Positions 54,470 through 63,497 of a DNA stretch of 64,000 nucleotides are shown one piece after another. The position numbers and the translations under genes were made by a program. Source of the DNA: Nocardia terpenica (GTDB lineage Bacteria > Actinomycetota > Actinomycetes > Mycobacteriales > Mycobacteriaceae); NCBI RefSeq assembly GCF_013186535.1, contig NZ_JABMCZ010000001.1:930001-994000 (forward strand). Reading direction: 5' to 3'. Under the pieces are notes generated by a model. It was not told the origin of the DNA. It did no database searches and worked only from the letters and a program-made list of their open reading frames with translations. How positions within the stretch are numbered: position 1 is the first letter of the stretch; every line of letters starts with the position of its first letter.

Positions 54470-55474
54470 TCAACCCGCGACGGCGGCGGTGCGGAGGGTG
54501 CGCCGGGCGGCGAATTCGCCCGGCTCGTCCTCGTCGTCGCCCAGCTCCGACAGGGCGAAGCGGCGTTTGCCCGCCGTCTTCGCGGAGTACATCGCGCGGT
54601 CGGCGCTGCGCAGCAGGTCGGAGAAATCACAGGCGCGCCCGGCCGGGCAGTACGCGGTGCCCACGCTCGCGGACACCGGCACCCGGCCCGCGGCGGTGCG
54701 CACCGGATCGTGCAGCGACGCCAGGACCCGCATGGCCACCTCGCCGAGCGTATTGCGGTGGGCGGGCAGCGCGAGCACGAATTCGTCGCCGCCGTACCGG
54801 CATACCACGGTGTTGTCGGGGCAGGCGGCGCGCAGCCGCCGCGAGATCTCCACCAGCACCTCGTCGCCGACCGCGTGGCCGAACCCGTCGTTGACCTGTT
54901 TGAAGTCGTCCAGGTCGATGAGCATCAGCCCGACCCCGCGCGAGCGATCGGTGGCCATCAGCCGCACCCGCTCCTGCAGCAGCGACCGGTTGGCCAGATC
55001 GGTGAGCGCGTCGTGGGTGGCCTCGTGCCGCAGCCGATGCTGCAGCTCCGCGATCTCCTGGACCCGCACCGACACCGCGGCGGTCAGGTTGCGTTCCTGC
55101 TGGGCCAGGGCCCGCTGCTGCAGAGCCTCGGCATAACTATCGATGGCGTGACTGGCCACGAACGGCCAGCGGGTGGCGATGAGCGAACCCGGCTCGCCCG
55201 GCGCGAATCCGAGCAGCGCGCGGGTCGCGGGCGCCAGCATCCGGGTGTTCTCGAACGGGGCCTCGGCCAGCCGGTGGCCGATCGCCCGGGCAGCGTGCAC
55301 CGGAAACGGTTCCGAGCCCGCCAGCGCCAGCAGTTCGTCGATGATCGCCGTGAAGAGCCGTTCCAGCCGATCGGGTGGCGCGGGCTGATCGGCGCCGACC
55401 GAGACGGCGCGGGACCAGTCCCGCGTGATGGCCGCGACGGTGGCGGCGGTTCGGGTGTCCAGCTCGGTGGGCAT
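54470..55474 (-). CDS. Diguanylate cyclase (GGDEF domain)
   Basis: A 334-residue protein with an N-terminal helical part (1-145) ending in a coiled-coil-like linker (QELQHRLRHEATHDALTDLA begins the GGDEF domain) and a GGDEF domain (about 150-310). The active site GGDEF is intact at 228-232, with LMLIDLDDFKQVND for the metal. No RxxD inhibitory site is visible five residues before the motif, so product inhibition is unlikely. It should make c-di-GMP. The signal sensed is unknown. Confidence 0.9.
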   Translation of the reverse strand: MPTELDTRTAATVAAITRDWSRAVSVGADQPAPPDRLERLFTAIIDELLALAGSEPFPVHAARAIGHRLAEAPFENTRMLAPATRALLGFAPGEPGSLIATRWPFVASHAIDSYAEALQQRALAQQERNLTAAVSVRVQEIAELQHRLRHEATHDALTDLANRSLLQERVRLMATDRSRGVGLMLIDLDDFKQVNDGFGHAVGDEVLVEISRRLRAACPDNTVVCRYGGDEFVLALPAHRNTLGEVAMRVLASLHDPVRTAAGRVPVSASVGTAYCPAGRACDFSDLLRSADRAMYSAKTAGKRRFALSELGDDEDEPGEFAARRTLRTAAVAG

Positions 55475-55926
55475 CGGCGCTCACCTCGCGCGGACGTCGT
55501 CTGTGCCGGCACCCAGGCCGGCCACGCCCTCCGGATCGTGCTCACTGCTATGCGGTCGGGTACACCATCGGCGCACGCTCACCGCCCCCTTTCCAGATAC
55601 CCCCGTCCGGCAAAAAGGATCCTAGCAAGCCACTCGACATCGAAAGACGAGGTTTTACAACCTGTTCCGATATCTCGCGAATGGCGATCGGCAGTGAGAT
55701 CGTCTCACCGTCCGCACCGTTACACCCCATTTCCGCGTGTCTTCATCGACGCGCCGAAGAGGTGCCCAGGGAACGAGTACCAGGTGCGCCCGACCTTCGC
55801 AATACCCGCATGTCCGGCGGCCGCAACACGGCCCACCGGCTGGGCGATTGGCGTTTCTGAAGTGAGGTTCGGTACAGTCTCAGGCGCAGCCGACATCGCG
55901 CCGACCTTCTCGGCGTCGTAGGCACT

Positions 55927-56000
<74 letters not shown>

Positions 56001-56006
56001 CCCACG

Positions 56007-56031
56007 AAAACCACTGCTAAGCAGTGGTTTT
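56007..56031. terminator. Hairpin after tRNA-Gly
   Basis: AAAACCACTGC pairs with GCAGTGGTTTT around TAA, 7 nt after the tRNA CCA, followed by a pyrimidine-rich stretch (TCTGCTTTTC). Confidence 0.8.
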
Positions 56032-56420
56032 CTGCTTTTCGGCCAACGTGCCTCGTGTTGCCCGAACGCCCTGGTGTAACCCAGGGTGTAACCATTCCCC
56101 TGGTGTAGCCGTTGCTCGGCTGCCTCACTGTCGACGACCGCTCCTAGCGAGCGGCCATTCGTGACATGAATCACACTCCCACGGTTGCAGCGTACGACTG
56201 CGACCGCGGGAAGTGCATTGTTCGCCACCTGCCCATTCTTCCATGCCTATCGGCCCCCTGCGGTCCGTCGCTCATCGCCAATCTCGCTGCTGTGCAGGGC
56301 TTTCGGTTGCCACATACATATCCGGTATGTATGGTCTGGGATGCGACCGGCCGCCACCGGTCGCACCACAGAGCGGGATCGCCGAAGTCGGTGCCGCGTA
56401 GTCGAAAAGGGAACCCATCC
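56032..56420. other. Start of the mobile region, no intact gene
   Basis: Minus-strand frames over the tRNA are artefacts. CTGGTGTAACCCAGGGTGTAACC is a local repeated segment (GTGTAACC twice). The operator-like site at 56313 precedes the DUF2786 gene. A second end of the presumed integration was not found in the window. Confidence 0.4.
56313..56335. promoter_or_regulatory. Shared operator-like motif, site A
   Basis: CATACATATCCGGTATGTAT is a near-perfect palindrome (ATACATA / TATGTAT). It matches the motif at 57194 and precedes the DUF2786 gene. Confidence 0.6.
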
Positions 56421-57128
56421 ATGACGAACGAGCATGATTACCTCCGCAAGGCCCGCACCCTGTTCGAGATGGCCGAGAGCGTCGCCGGAACACCGGCCGC
56501 CGACACCTACAACGAGCGCGCCATGGCCCTGTGCGCCAAATTCGGCATCGACCAAGCCGAGGCGCGACGCCGGGCCGATGCGCCCGAACAGGCCCCCATC
56601 GTCAGCGAGGTCATCCGCCTCCAGGGCAAGTACATCCCGTTGCAGGCCGACCTTCTGCATGCGATCGGCACCGCACTGCACTGTGCAACCATCTACAGCG
56701 CGTTCGGGAAGTGCGTCATGGTCTACGGCACTGCTGACCACATCCTCCGCGTGCAGCTGCTGTTCGGATCACTCACCACACAAATGCTCATCGGCGCAGC
56801 GAACAGCGTGCCCGAACCGCCCTTCGACCACCATCAGGTCCGTGCTTACCGTCGCAGCTGGATCATCGGATTCATCCGCACCATCCAGGCCCGTCTCACC
56901 CAGGTTGAGGAGGCGGCGGTCGCCGGTAGCCCAGGCACGTCGCTCATGCTGCGCGACGACGGTGACCGAGCGACGGAGACACTGCGCCGTGAAAACAAGG
57001 GGTCGATCGTCAGCAGTAAGACGGTGGGTGCCCGAGACGGTCGCGGCGAACACCATGGGGCTCAGGCCGGTGCACGAGCAGACATCGGCAATACGGCTGT
57101 GAGGGGTCGCCCCGCTCTCGGTCGGTAA
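56421..57128 (+). CDS. DUF2786 domain protein
   Basis: A 235-residue protein. The N-terminal DUF2786 signature (YLRKARTLFEMAESVAGTPA, then DTYNERAMALCAKFGID) is followed by a segment like the domain's usual partner region (ADLLHAIGTALHCATIYSAF). DUF2786 proteins occur on plasmids, ICEs and phages; function unknown. ATG 56421 follows AAAGGGAACCCATCC, a leader that resembles the one at 57531 (AAAGGAACCCATTCG). Confidence 0.75.
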   Translation: MTNEHDYLRKARTLFEMAESVAGTPAADTYNERAMALCAKFGIDQAEARRRADAPEQAPIVSEVIRLQGKYIPLQADLLHAIGTALHCATIYSAFGKCVMVYGTADHILRVQLLFGSLTTQMLIGAANSVPEPPFDHHQVRAYRRSWIIGFIRTIQARLTQVEEAAVAGSPGTSLMLRDDGDRATETLRRENKGSIVSSKTVGARDGRGEHHGAQAGARADIGNTAVRGRPALGR

Positions 57129-57193
57129 TCCATCCCCGCGGGCTGGCCGTTGAAGTGGCCAGCCCGCCGAAGGGTGCGATCGGCAGCCCGCGC

Positions 57194-57216
57194 CATACAT
57201 ACCTGATTTGTATTAT
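57194..57216. promoter_or_regulatory. Shared operator-like motif, site B
   Basis: CATACATACCTGATTTGTAT, matching the motif at 56313 at most positions. It is 33 nt upstream of the start of the small HTH protein. Confidence 0.6.
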
Positions 57217-57248
57217 GGGCCTGCCCAACGCGACCCGAGAGGATGCCG

Positions 57249-57476
57249 ATGTCCGACCTGCCCGGCTACATGACTGCCCAGGAGTGCGCAGACGAGGCGG
57301 ATGTCGAACTCCGCACCTGGCACGCCTACGTCAACCGGCCGACCAAGACCAATCCGGCCCCCAAGCCCAAGGTCAAGGTCGGAAGCACCCCGCTCTGGGA
57401 CGAAAACGAGTTCCGGGCATGGAAAGCCAACCGACCCGGCAGCCCAGTCCGCAACAATCCAGCAGACAGAAGATGA
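57249..57476 (+). CDS. Small MerR/AlpA-like helix-turn-helix protein
   Basis: A 75-residue protein: YMTAQECADEADVELRTWHA is a helix-turn-helix, WDENEFRAWKANRPG the closing part, as in excisionase/AlpA DNA-binding proteins. The start may be ATG 57243 or 57249; the latter has GAGAGG at good distance. Such proteins regulate integration or replication of mobile elements. Its stop lies within a strong hairpin. Confidence 0.7.
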   Translation: MSDLPGYMTAQECADEADVELRTWHAYVNRPTKTNPAPKPKVKVGSTPLWDENEFRAWKANRPGSPVRNNPADRR

Positions 57477-57507
57477 CTGCTGCCCGTCCGCCAACGGGCA
57501 GCAGTCA
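57474..57507. terminator. Hairpin between HTH and DUF2637 genes
   Basis: A perfect 13-bp stem, TGACTGCTGCCCG with CGGGCAGCAGTCA, with an 8-nt loop. The left arm contains the TGA stop codon of the HTH gene. Confidence 0.75.
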
Positions 57508-57530
57508 TCGAAACCAAAGGAACCCATTCG

Positions 57531-58232
57531 ATGCACTCCCGTGCTGTCATCGCGTCCAGGGGCGCCCGCCTGATCTGTGCCCTCGCGTTCGCGTCTTCCT
57601 TCACCGCATCCAGCGATATGGCCGCCCGGTCCGGCATCTCGCTTCCGATGACCTACCCGTTGGTGGTCGACGGTTTGATCGTCGTCGCCACCATCGCTCT
57701 CGACGAACTGCGGGGCTGGGCCGCCGCCTATGCGTGGTTCCTGTTGGGGACAAGTACCGCGTTGGCGATGTGGGTGACCGGGACGCACGTCTTCCTGTCG
57801 CCCGACGCAGCGATTCCGACACAGCTGCGCGTCGCGATGGCAATTACCGCACCAATCGCGATGCTGGCGGCGACGCACCTGGCGATGATGCTGCGACACA
57901 ACGCATCATCAGCGACCACCGACCCGAAGCCTGAGAACGCCGCAACGCCTGCGCCAGAGGAATTCGATGCGCCCGATCCGGCCATGGATGTGGTGCACAA
58001 CCCCTCCCTGTCGCCACTGTCGCACCTACGTCGCGTCGGCGACGCGACGTCACCGACGACGGTTGACGCGGACGATGCCGCACCTGATGGCACGAGCGAC
58101 GCACGGGCGCGCGCAGTTACGTTCATTCGCGACACCGATTGGTCGAACTATCGGATCGCGCGTGAAGTCGGCCGGTCCGAGGCGACGGTGCGTCGATGGC
58201 GTCACGCGGAACGCGCCACAGCTTCGGTGTGA
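57531..58232 (+). CDS. DUF2637 (SpdB-like) membrane protein with C-terminal HTH
   Basis: A 233-residue protein. Four hydrophobic segments (ARLICALAFASSFTASS, MTYPLVVDGLIVVATIAL, AAAYAWFLLGTSTALAMWV, LRVAMAITAPIAMLAATH) form the DUF2637 domain found on actinobacterial transmissible elements. The C-terminal part after an acidic linker ends in SNYRIAREVGRSEATVRRW, a helix-turn-helix. Presence supports an integrative or plasmid-like origin. The hairpin at 58235 follows directly. Confidence 0.75.
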   Translation: MHSRAVIASRGARLICALAFASSFTASSDMAARSGISLPMTYPLVVDGLIVVATIALDELRGWAAAYAWFLLGTSTALAMWVTGTHVFLSPDAAIPTQLRVAMAITAPIAMLAATHLAMMLRHNASSATTDPKPENAATPAPEEFDAPDPAMDVVHNPSLSPLSHLRRVGDATSPTTVDADDAAPDGTSDARARAVTFIRDTDWSNYRIAREVGRSEATVRRWRHAERATASV

Positions 58233-58234
58233 CG

Positions 58235-58279
58235 CGCAGACGACGCGTATCGCGAAAGCGGTGCGCGTCGTCGTCTGCG
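58235..58279. terminator. Hairpin after the DUF2637 gene
   Basis: CGCAGACGACG pairs with CGTCGTCTGCG, 11 bp, immediately after the stop codon. Confidence 0.6.
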
Positions 58280-58419
58280 GCCAGTAGCTGGATGAGTATC
58301 TGGCCGCAACTCATTAACTTTCGGCTAGCCGCCGGTGACTGGATTGAACTCGTCCAGGGGAGGGTCGGCAAGCGCCACGACACTGTCGGCCCACCGGCGT
58401 GGTCGCGTCGCGGCGTTGA

Positions 58420-59220
58420 TTACGGGTTGCGGATGAGCTGGATTGCCTCGGGCTGATACCCGATGACCGTGATGTTGCCGTCCTGATCGAGTGCCAGTGC
58501 GAGCGGTCGCATCACGCATGGCTTGCTCGACAACGGTTCGCAGGTCTTGACCAGTGTGATCAATGTCCCGTCCGGATTGAACAGAGCCACGGTCGAAGAA
58601 TGTTGCGCCTGGCCGCCGTTGGCCACATAGATCGTTCCGTCGCTCCCAACATCAACGCCAGCCGGGCCGTCAAGACCATTGGTCGCGATCAGCTCAGGCA
58701 GTTTCCCGTCAGCGAAGCGATACAGACCTTCCGGGCCGCCGCCGCGCTGGGTGACATAGGCGGCACCGCTGCTGTCGATAGCGATGCCGTGAATGCCCTC
58801 GACCTCCCCCGTGCCGACAGTTTCCTGGTCAATGTCATTGGTCAGCCGAACCACGCGACGGTTCCCGCCGTCAACAACCAGGATCCGGCCCGCGAAGTCC
58901 ACGTCGACATCGGTGGGGAACCGCAGCTCCACGAACGGCAGTACCTCACGCTTGCCGGTGGCCGGAGTGAATCGGATGACCTCATGGCGTCCGTAATCGA
59001 CCACTAGCACGCGGCCGGACGGGTCGACCTTCACTCCGTAAGGGTCGCTCAGGCCGGTGAGCGCGAGCGGTGCGACTACCCCGTCAGGTGAGCGCTGCAG
59101 TATCTGCTTGCTGTCCCGATTCGCGATGAACGTGTTGCCAGCATCATCGATGTCGACGCCGACGGTGATGCCGAGTCCTGGAATCTGCAGCTTGAACGCC
59201 GTATAGGTCGGTATGGTCAT
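58420..59220 (-). CDS. NHL/beta-propeller protein (virginiamycin B lyase-like)
   Basis: A 266-residue protein of five or six NHL-type repeats, for example LSDPYGVKVDPSGRVLVVDY, FPTDVDVDFAGRILVVDGGN, IHGIAIDSSGAAYVTQRGG and PAGVDVGSDGTIYVANGG. No signal peptide. The fold is that of Vgb-type propellers; catalytic function is not shown. A propeller of this kind on mobile DNA may be cargo. ATG 59220 follows AAGGATATTC. Confidence 0.8.
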   Translation of the reverse strand: MTIPTYTAFKLQIPGLGITVGVDIDDAGNTFIANRDSKQILQRSPDGVVAPLALTGLSDPYGVKVDPSGRVLVVDYGRHEVIRFTPATGKREVLPFVELRFPTDVDVDFAGRILVVDGGNRRVVRLTNDIDQETVGTGEVEGIHGIAIDSSGAAYVTQRGGGPEGLYRFADGKLPELIATNGLDGPAGVDVGSDGTIYVANGGQAQHSSTVALFNPDGTLITLVKTCEPLSSKPCVMRPLALALDQDGNITVIGYQPEAIQLIRNP

Positions 59221-59507
59221 GAATATCCTTAGTGTCTAGGAATTTGCTCGCTGTGAGCATGTTAGATACCTATGGCCGATACTCCTGAACTTGGTTCCGC
59301 GAGTTGACCTTCCGCTGTTGACGACCGGCCAGGGGTGGTGGGGCCGGGCTAATCGCCGCACATAGGGAGGGCATGCTTGGCAGGGTCTACAGGGTCCAAG
59401 CGCCCCGTCGAACACCATTACGCATAGCGGGCGATCTAGCGCGTCAAACTTTCTGGCAGGGTTGCTCGGTTTACGCTCCGAGCACGAGATCAGGAAGGAG
59501 ACGCGCG

Positions 59508-59805
59508 GTGGCGAGGTCACGGCGGTTGAAGATCCCGATCGAGGACACGGTTCGGGTGGTGTTGTCGGTGCTGGCCGGGGAGATGAGCGCCGCGGAGGCG
59601 GCGAGGCGGCGCGGGGTGAGTACGGCGTCGGTGGGCAAGTGGAAGCAGGTTTTCCCGGACCGGACCCGCTGCTGCGACACGTCCGCACTCGGGTGCGGTC
59701 ACCCCAGACCAACGGTGTGATCGAAAGGTGGTTCGGCACCGTGAAATACGAGCACCAGGCACTCGGCGATCGAACACCTGACGCGGCCTACACGGGCGTC
59801 GACCA
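59508..59805 (+). pseudogene. Transposase relic with internal deletion (IS3/IS481-like)
   Basis: GTG 59508 follows AGGAAGGAGACG. The N-terminus has the HTH LKIPIEDTVRVVLSVLAG, EMSAAEAARRRGVSTASVGK. After about 50 residues it jumps, in another frame, to RVRSPQTNGVIERWFGTVKY, the C-terminal integrase segment, followed directly by HQALGDRTPDAAY, the very end of such proteins. Most of the catalytic core is deleted. Confidence 0.8.
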
Positions 59806-60016
59806 GCGGAAAACGCTCGAAAAGCGGCATAGCGGGTGTTTGCGCACAGGCGTGGCGGTCGCTTCCAGCCTCGCTGGCAGGTGGTGGTCGACCGACGCCA
59901 TCGGGCTGTGTTTTCTGCTCGTTGGGCCGAGAGACCGATCTTCTGCCCCGGTGGCTCCGAATACCGACCGTCGGACAACTGGACAGTTCGGTCGTTTTCA
60001 TACTCCAAGGAGCATC

Positions 60017-60472
60017 GTGAGTACTATTCGCGGGCAAGTCTCGGTGCTGGCCACCGCCGGGTTGATATCGGTCGCGGCCATGATGGCCGCCGCGCCGATG
60101 GCGCACGCCGCGACCGACTCGATAAAGGTCACAAACGCCAAACACACCGCGGGCCCGAACGATTCGTCGGTAGTCGAAGTCACCGGCACAGCGACCTGCG
60201 CCCCCTCGGACGAGAAAGCCGTGGTGAATGTAGAGGCCCAGGTCAAGACGGATAGACAGGAAATGGTGAACAACGACCCCGACCCGTTCGGTACTGCCGA
60301 CAATACCGAGCTTGAGGAGGTACGAATCACGTGTGACGGAAAATCCCACAAATGGACCGCCACGACCCACGCAGTGGAAAATCCGCCGATCAACGAGATC
60401 ACAGAGATCTACGCCAAGCTGGACCACTCGGGTACCACCCTCGCCAGCGTCGACTGGAAGCCTCGTAAGTAA
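60017..60472 (+). CDS. Secreted protein of unknown function
   Basis: A 151-residue protein with an N-terminal Sec signal peptide (VSVLATAGLISVAAMMAAAP followed by MAHA) and probable cleavage after AHA. The mature part (about 120 residues) contains two Cys (TATCAPS and RITCDGK) that may form one disulphide and looks beta-rich. GTG 60017 follows CAAGGAG. A strong hairpin follows. I do not recognise a family. Confidence 0.7.
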   Translation: MSTIRGQVSVLATAGLISVAAMMAAAPMAHAATDSIKVTNAKHTAGPNDSSVVEVTGTATCAPSDEKAVVNVEAQVKTDRQEMVNNDPDPFGTADNTELEEVRITCDGKSHKWTATTHAVENPPINEITEIYAKLDHSGTTLASVDWKPRK

Positions 60473-61035
60473 ACCACGCCACGACCCGTCGGATACCCTG
60501 GCAATCCAGCATCGGCGATAGCGATCGCCTACGTCGATCGGCGTAGGCGATCGCAACCGTGCGCAGGCGGGTACGCCCCGTGACCGGCCCTACCCCGCAC
60601 ACCGATCCTTCGACAACGACACCATCCGCTCTGTCAGTCAGCCACCGCGACCGGAGCCCCATCCCGATGGGGCAAGTCAATTCGGATCGCGCGGAAAGCG
60701 GCTACAGGACATGCGCGCGGCCAACCGCGCGAGCCTGCCGTCGACTTCACCGCCAGGTGGAACCTGCCAGAAGGTTGACGCAGGACAACGATTTCTACTA
60801 CACCCACCTCTGGGGAAACGTCCGCACATCATGCCGTTGGACGCGCGACAACACCGGACAACTTCGCAATGGACGTACTCCGACTACGGGTGCGCGCCTT
60901 CCATGCTCAGCAAGCCATGCATTGCCGGAGAGTTACTAATGTTCGTCAACCGGCCACGACCGTGAGCTACGTGGCCGCTGCAACTGGTCGTCCTTGAGGA
61001 ATCTCCGCCTGGCCGCTAACACGTCGTCTCGCTGG
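60473..61035. other. Gene-free stretch with a hairpin
   Basis: About 560 bases between the convergent secreted-protein and tail-protein genes. Apart from the stem-loop at 60521 I see nothing; the short frames lack ribosome sites. Confidence 0.5.
60521..60554. terminator. Hairpin after the secreted-protein gene
   Basis: A perfect 13-bp stem, GCGATCGCCTACG with CGTAGGCGATCGC, around an 8-nt loop. Confidence 0.75.
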
Positions 61036-62538
61036 TCAACCTAGGACGAACCAAGGCCACCACTTGTTGGTGCCGAAGCTCGCGAAGGGTATTGACGAGG
61101 GTGGACCGTCGAAGCCAGGGCCGTTGCCTCCGCTTCCTCCTCGCGACCAGTAGTACGGCTGTCGCGGATGGATACCCGCAGGCTGCGCAATCTCGTAGCG
61201 CTGCAAAGCAATCAGCTCGTAGCCGCCGAGTCCGAAATAATTCTGTAGGAATCCGACCGCGAAGACGTCGCCCTTGGCGGCGGTGATCGGACCGGTAGCG
61301 GTCCCATCAGTCGACATGTTGAACCGGTAGTGGGTATCGCTCTGGCCCAGTCGGGTTTTGATGTCTCCGGATGTCCACAGCAGGGTGTCGAGGTCACCGG
61401 TCGCCTGGTTCAGCTTGTACAGGCAGATGTGGACGTTGTTGACCAGGGACCACCCTGAAGGGCCGATGATCAGGCCAATTTCGTTGTAGGTACGGTCTCG
61501 TCGGGCGCGGATGAAGCCCAGCTCGAGCGCGCCAGACGCTGGCGTGTAGAACGGGACGATGCTTTCGGACTCGCCGCCGTCCTTCGTGGCGTTGGTGAGC
61601 AGAACCGCTTGTGACAGCGGGAAAGTCGTGTCGTCGTTAGGATTCAGATTCTCCCACAATGGGATATCAGTGGGGATGTCCGAGTAGTCCGGTTTCGATG
61701 CCACCGCGGTCTGGGCATTTGTTGCGGCTGTGTGGGCATCGTGCGCAGTCGCTTGTGCCGCCGCCGCTGTCTCCCGCGCCGCTGTAGCAGTCGCATGCGT
61801 CGCCGACAGCTGCCCGAGACCGGAGCGGGCCGAGAACGCAGCGAGCCCCCACGAGTAGTTGGGAATGATGCCCTGGAACTTGGTTTCGGACGAGAATCCG
61901 ACGGTGCGGTGTGCTGAGTCGATCGGGTACCCCGACACATCGGTGTGTTCCAGGATCGTGGTCTTGTTGATCATGACCCGGTACGTGGTCCCGGAGGGGA
62001 CGAATTCGACGGTGTCGGATTCCCGGACTCCGCGCGAGGTGACCGACTTCCAGTCATTGAAGGTCCAGTTGTCGCCGGACCGAGTGCCGCGGCCGATGTA
62101 CAGCGCGTCGCGGTAGGCGTTCAGGTAGACGAACTCGGTGAGGTCCGCATTCGCGCGGAGGTACAGGGAGGTCATCGCTCCCGCCATGACACCGGCAGGG
62201 TTGACGATGGCGGCGACGGAATGGTTGTCGTCGGTCATCTGCTGCGGGCATATCGCGTACCGGATGCCGGTCGAGATACCCGTGTTGTCGATCCGGGCGG
62301 CGGAGTCGATGATGCCGAGCCCCTGCCCAGCGCCGCCCTGAATCCAGTCGTTGCCGAGCACGGGCGCGTTCAGTCGGTTGAACTTATCCACGTACGCCGA
62401 GCCTGTGGCAAGGCGTGTTTCGAGTTCGGCGATCGCTGCGCCGTGCGCGGAGTTGATGCCCAGCAGGGAGCGGACCCATGCCTCGATGGCGGCGATGAAA
62501 TCGAGCTTCACTGCGGGTGGTTTCACGAGTCGCTTCAT
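61036..62538 (-). CDS. Phage minor tail / tail-fibre-like protein
   Basis: A 500-residue protein. A basic N-terminus, a beta-rich domain (LNAPVLGNDWIQGG to about 240), an alanine-rich coiled-coil segment (ATATAARETAAAAQATAHDA) and a C-terminal domain (EIGLIIGPSGWSLVNNVHIC) match the layout of actinophage minor tail proteins. It is the last gene of a minus-strand phage cassette. It may carry host-binding ability. Confidence 0.75.
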   Translation of the reverse strand: MKRLVKPPAVKLDFIAAIEAWVRSLLGINSAHGAAIAELETRLATGSAYVDKFNRLNAPVLGNDWIQGGAGQGLGIIDSAARIDNTGISTGIRYAICPQQMTDDNHSVAAIVNPAGVMAGAMTSLYLRANADLTEFVYLNAYRDALYIGRGTRSGDNWTFNDWKSVTSRGVRESDTVEFVPSGTTYRVMINKTTILEHTDVSGYPIDSAHRTVGFSSETKFQGIIPNYSWGLAAFSARSGLGQLSATHATATAARETAAAAQATAHDAHTAATNAQTAVASKPDYSDIPTDIPLWENLNPNDDTTFPLSQAVLLTNATKDGGESESIVPFYTPASGALELGFIRARRDRTYNEIGLIIGPSGWSLVNNVHICLYKLNQATGDLDTLLWTSGDIKTRLGQSDTHYRFNMSTDGTATGPITAAKGDVFAVGFLQNYFGLGGYELIALQRYEIAQPAGIHPRQPYYWSRGGSGGNGPGFDGPPSSIPFASFGTNKWWPWFVLG

Positions 62539-62541
62539 TGG

Positions 62542-62958
62542 CTATACCTCGTCGACGAGTGGTGCTGGGACCGCGGGCGCGGTGGCGGCGGCCGGTTGAG
62601 CACGTGCCCAGCCCAGCAGCGCGTGTAAGTAGTCGATGGCGGCTCGGTACCGGTTGCGAAGTACGTCGAGCGCGGTGTGCAGTTCGCGAACCTCGCGACG
62701 CAGGTTGTCGACGTCCTCACGGATCGGCGTGATGACGAGGGCGAAGTCTGCACGTTGCTGCTCCAGCATTGCCTGCCAACGCGCATCGACCGCTCGGTCC
62801 GCATCCAGCGCGTCGTCCGCAGCGGCGGCTTGTGCCTCGGTGCGCGTTTTGGTGCGCGATGCGTGCCATACGCCAGCAGCGCCCGCGAGCACTCCGGCAA
62901 GTGCAATGAGGTCTTTCAAGTAAGGGGTGACGGCATCCACCGGGGCCTCAATCCTCAT
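62542..62958 (-). CDS. Phage small membrane protein with coiled coil
   Basis: A 138-residue protein. One hydrophobic stretch (LIALAGVLAGAAGVWHA) is followed by a long charged helix (EDVDNLRREVRELHTALDVL) and a Pro/Ala tail. The arrangement suits lysis-accessory or holin-like phage proteins. It stops 3 nt before the tail-protein start. Confidence 0.6.
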   Translation of the reverse strand: MRIEAPVDAVTPYLKDLIALAGVLAGAAGVWHASRTKTRTEAQAAAADDALDADRAVDARWQAMLEQQRADFALVITPIREDVDNLRREVRELHTALDVLRNRYRAAIDYLHALLGWARAQPAAATAPAVPAPLVDEV

Positions 62959-63013
62959 GCAGCAACGACCGATGTCGCCCCGTGCATAGCGGGGCGGCAC
63001 CGGTCGTCGGGTG

Positions 63014-63274
63014 TCAGGCGGGCTCGGCGGCCAACCAGGGGAGATAGGTCTGCAACCAGGCGTTGACCGTGGGCAAGGCCAGGACACGGGTGATGCCAGC
63101 AGCGATGGCGAGCGCACCGGCCAAGCCGGGCGTCGACTCGGCGATACCCGACGCATCGACGATCAGCGGCAGCATCGCCAGCAGGCCGGTTATGACAGCG
63201 AGTACTGTGCGGGCAGTTGCGCGCCACGGGTGCGCAGACTGTGTGGACATCGGAGTGGGGGATGGATTGCTCAT
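63014..63274 (-). CDS. Phage holin-like membrane protein
   Basis: An 86-residue protein with two hydrophobic segments (TARTVLAVITGLLAMLPLIV and GLAGALAIAAGITRVLAL) and polar ends. Position after the endolysin gene supports holin function, i.e. making membrane lesions at lysis. ATG 63274 follows AAAGGTGAACCACCG. The PGLAGALAIAAGITRVLALP region resembles actinophage holins. Confidence 0.75.
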   Translation of the reverse strand: MSNPSPTPMSTQSAHPWRATARTVLAVITGLLAMLPLIVDASGIAESTPGLAGALAIAAGITRVLALPTVNAWLQTYLPWLAAEPA

Positions 63275-63281
63275 CGGTGGT

Positions 63282-63497
63282 TCACCTTTCGGCCTGGCGG
63301 GCAACGCTCGCGTTGGACCAGAACATGACGGTTTCCAAATGGGTGATGGCGAGAGCCTTTTCGCGACTCTCGGGCAGGTGCTCGTCGAGAAGTAGCGCCA
63401 GCGTCTTACACGCATCGCGAACGGACTCGTGCTGCTCGTGCTTGTCGGCAGTGGCGATGTGGAAGGTGAATCGGTGCGTGATGTCCGCGGCGCTCAC
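63282..63497 (-). CDS. Acb2/Tad1-family anti-defence protein (putative)
   Basis: A 71-residue protein. The core HESVRDACKTLALLLDEHLP, ESREKALAITHLETVMFWSN, ASVARQ matches the helical hairpin of phage Acb2/Tad1 proteins, in which SREKALAITHLE and the aromatic FWSNA segment are conserved. Acb2 sequesters cyclic nucleotide signals of CBASS; related proteins also bind Thoeris signals. GTG 63497 overlaps the endolysin stop (GTGA), so it is co-expressed with lysis genes. Confidence 0.8.
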   Translation of the reverse strand: MSAADITHRFTFHIATADKHEQHESVRDACKTLALLLDEHLPESREKALAITHLETVMFWSNASVARQAER

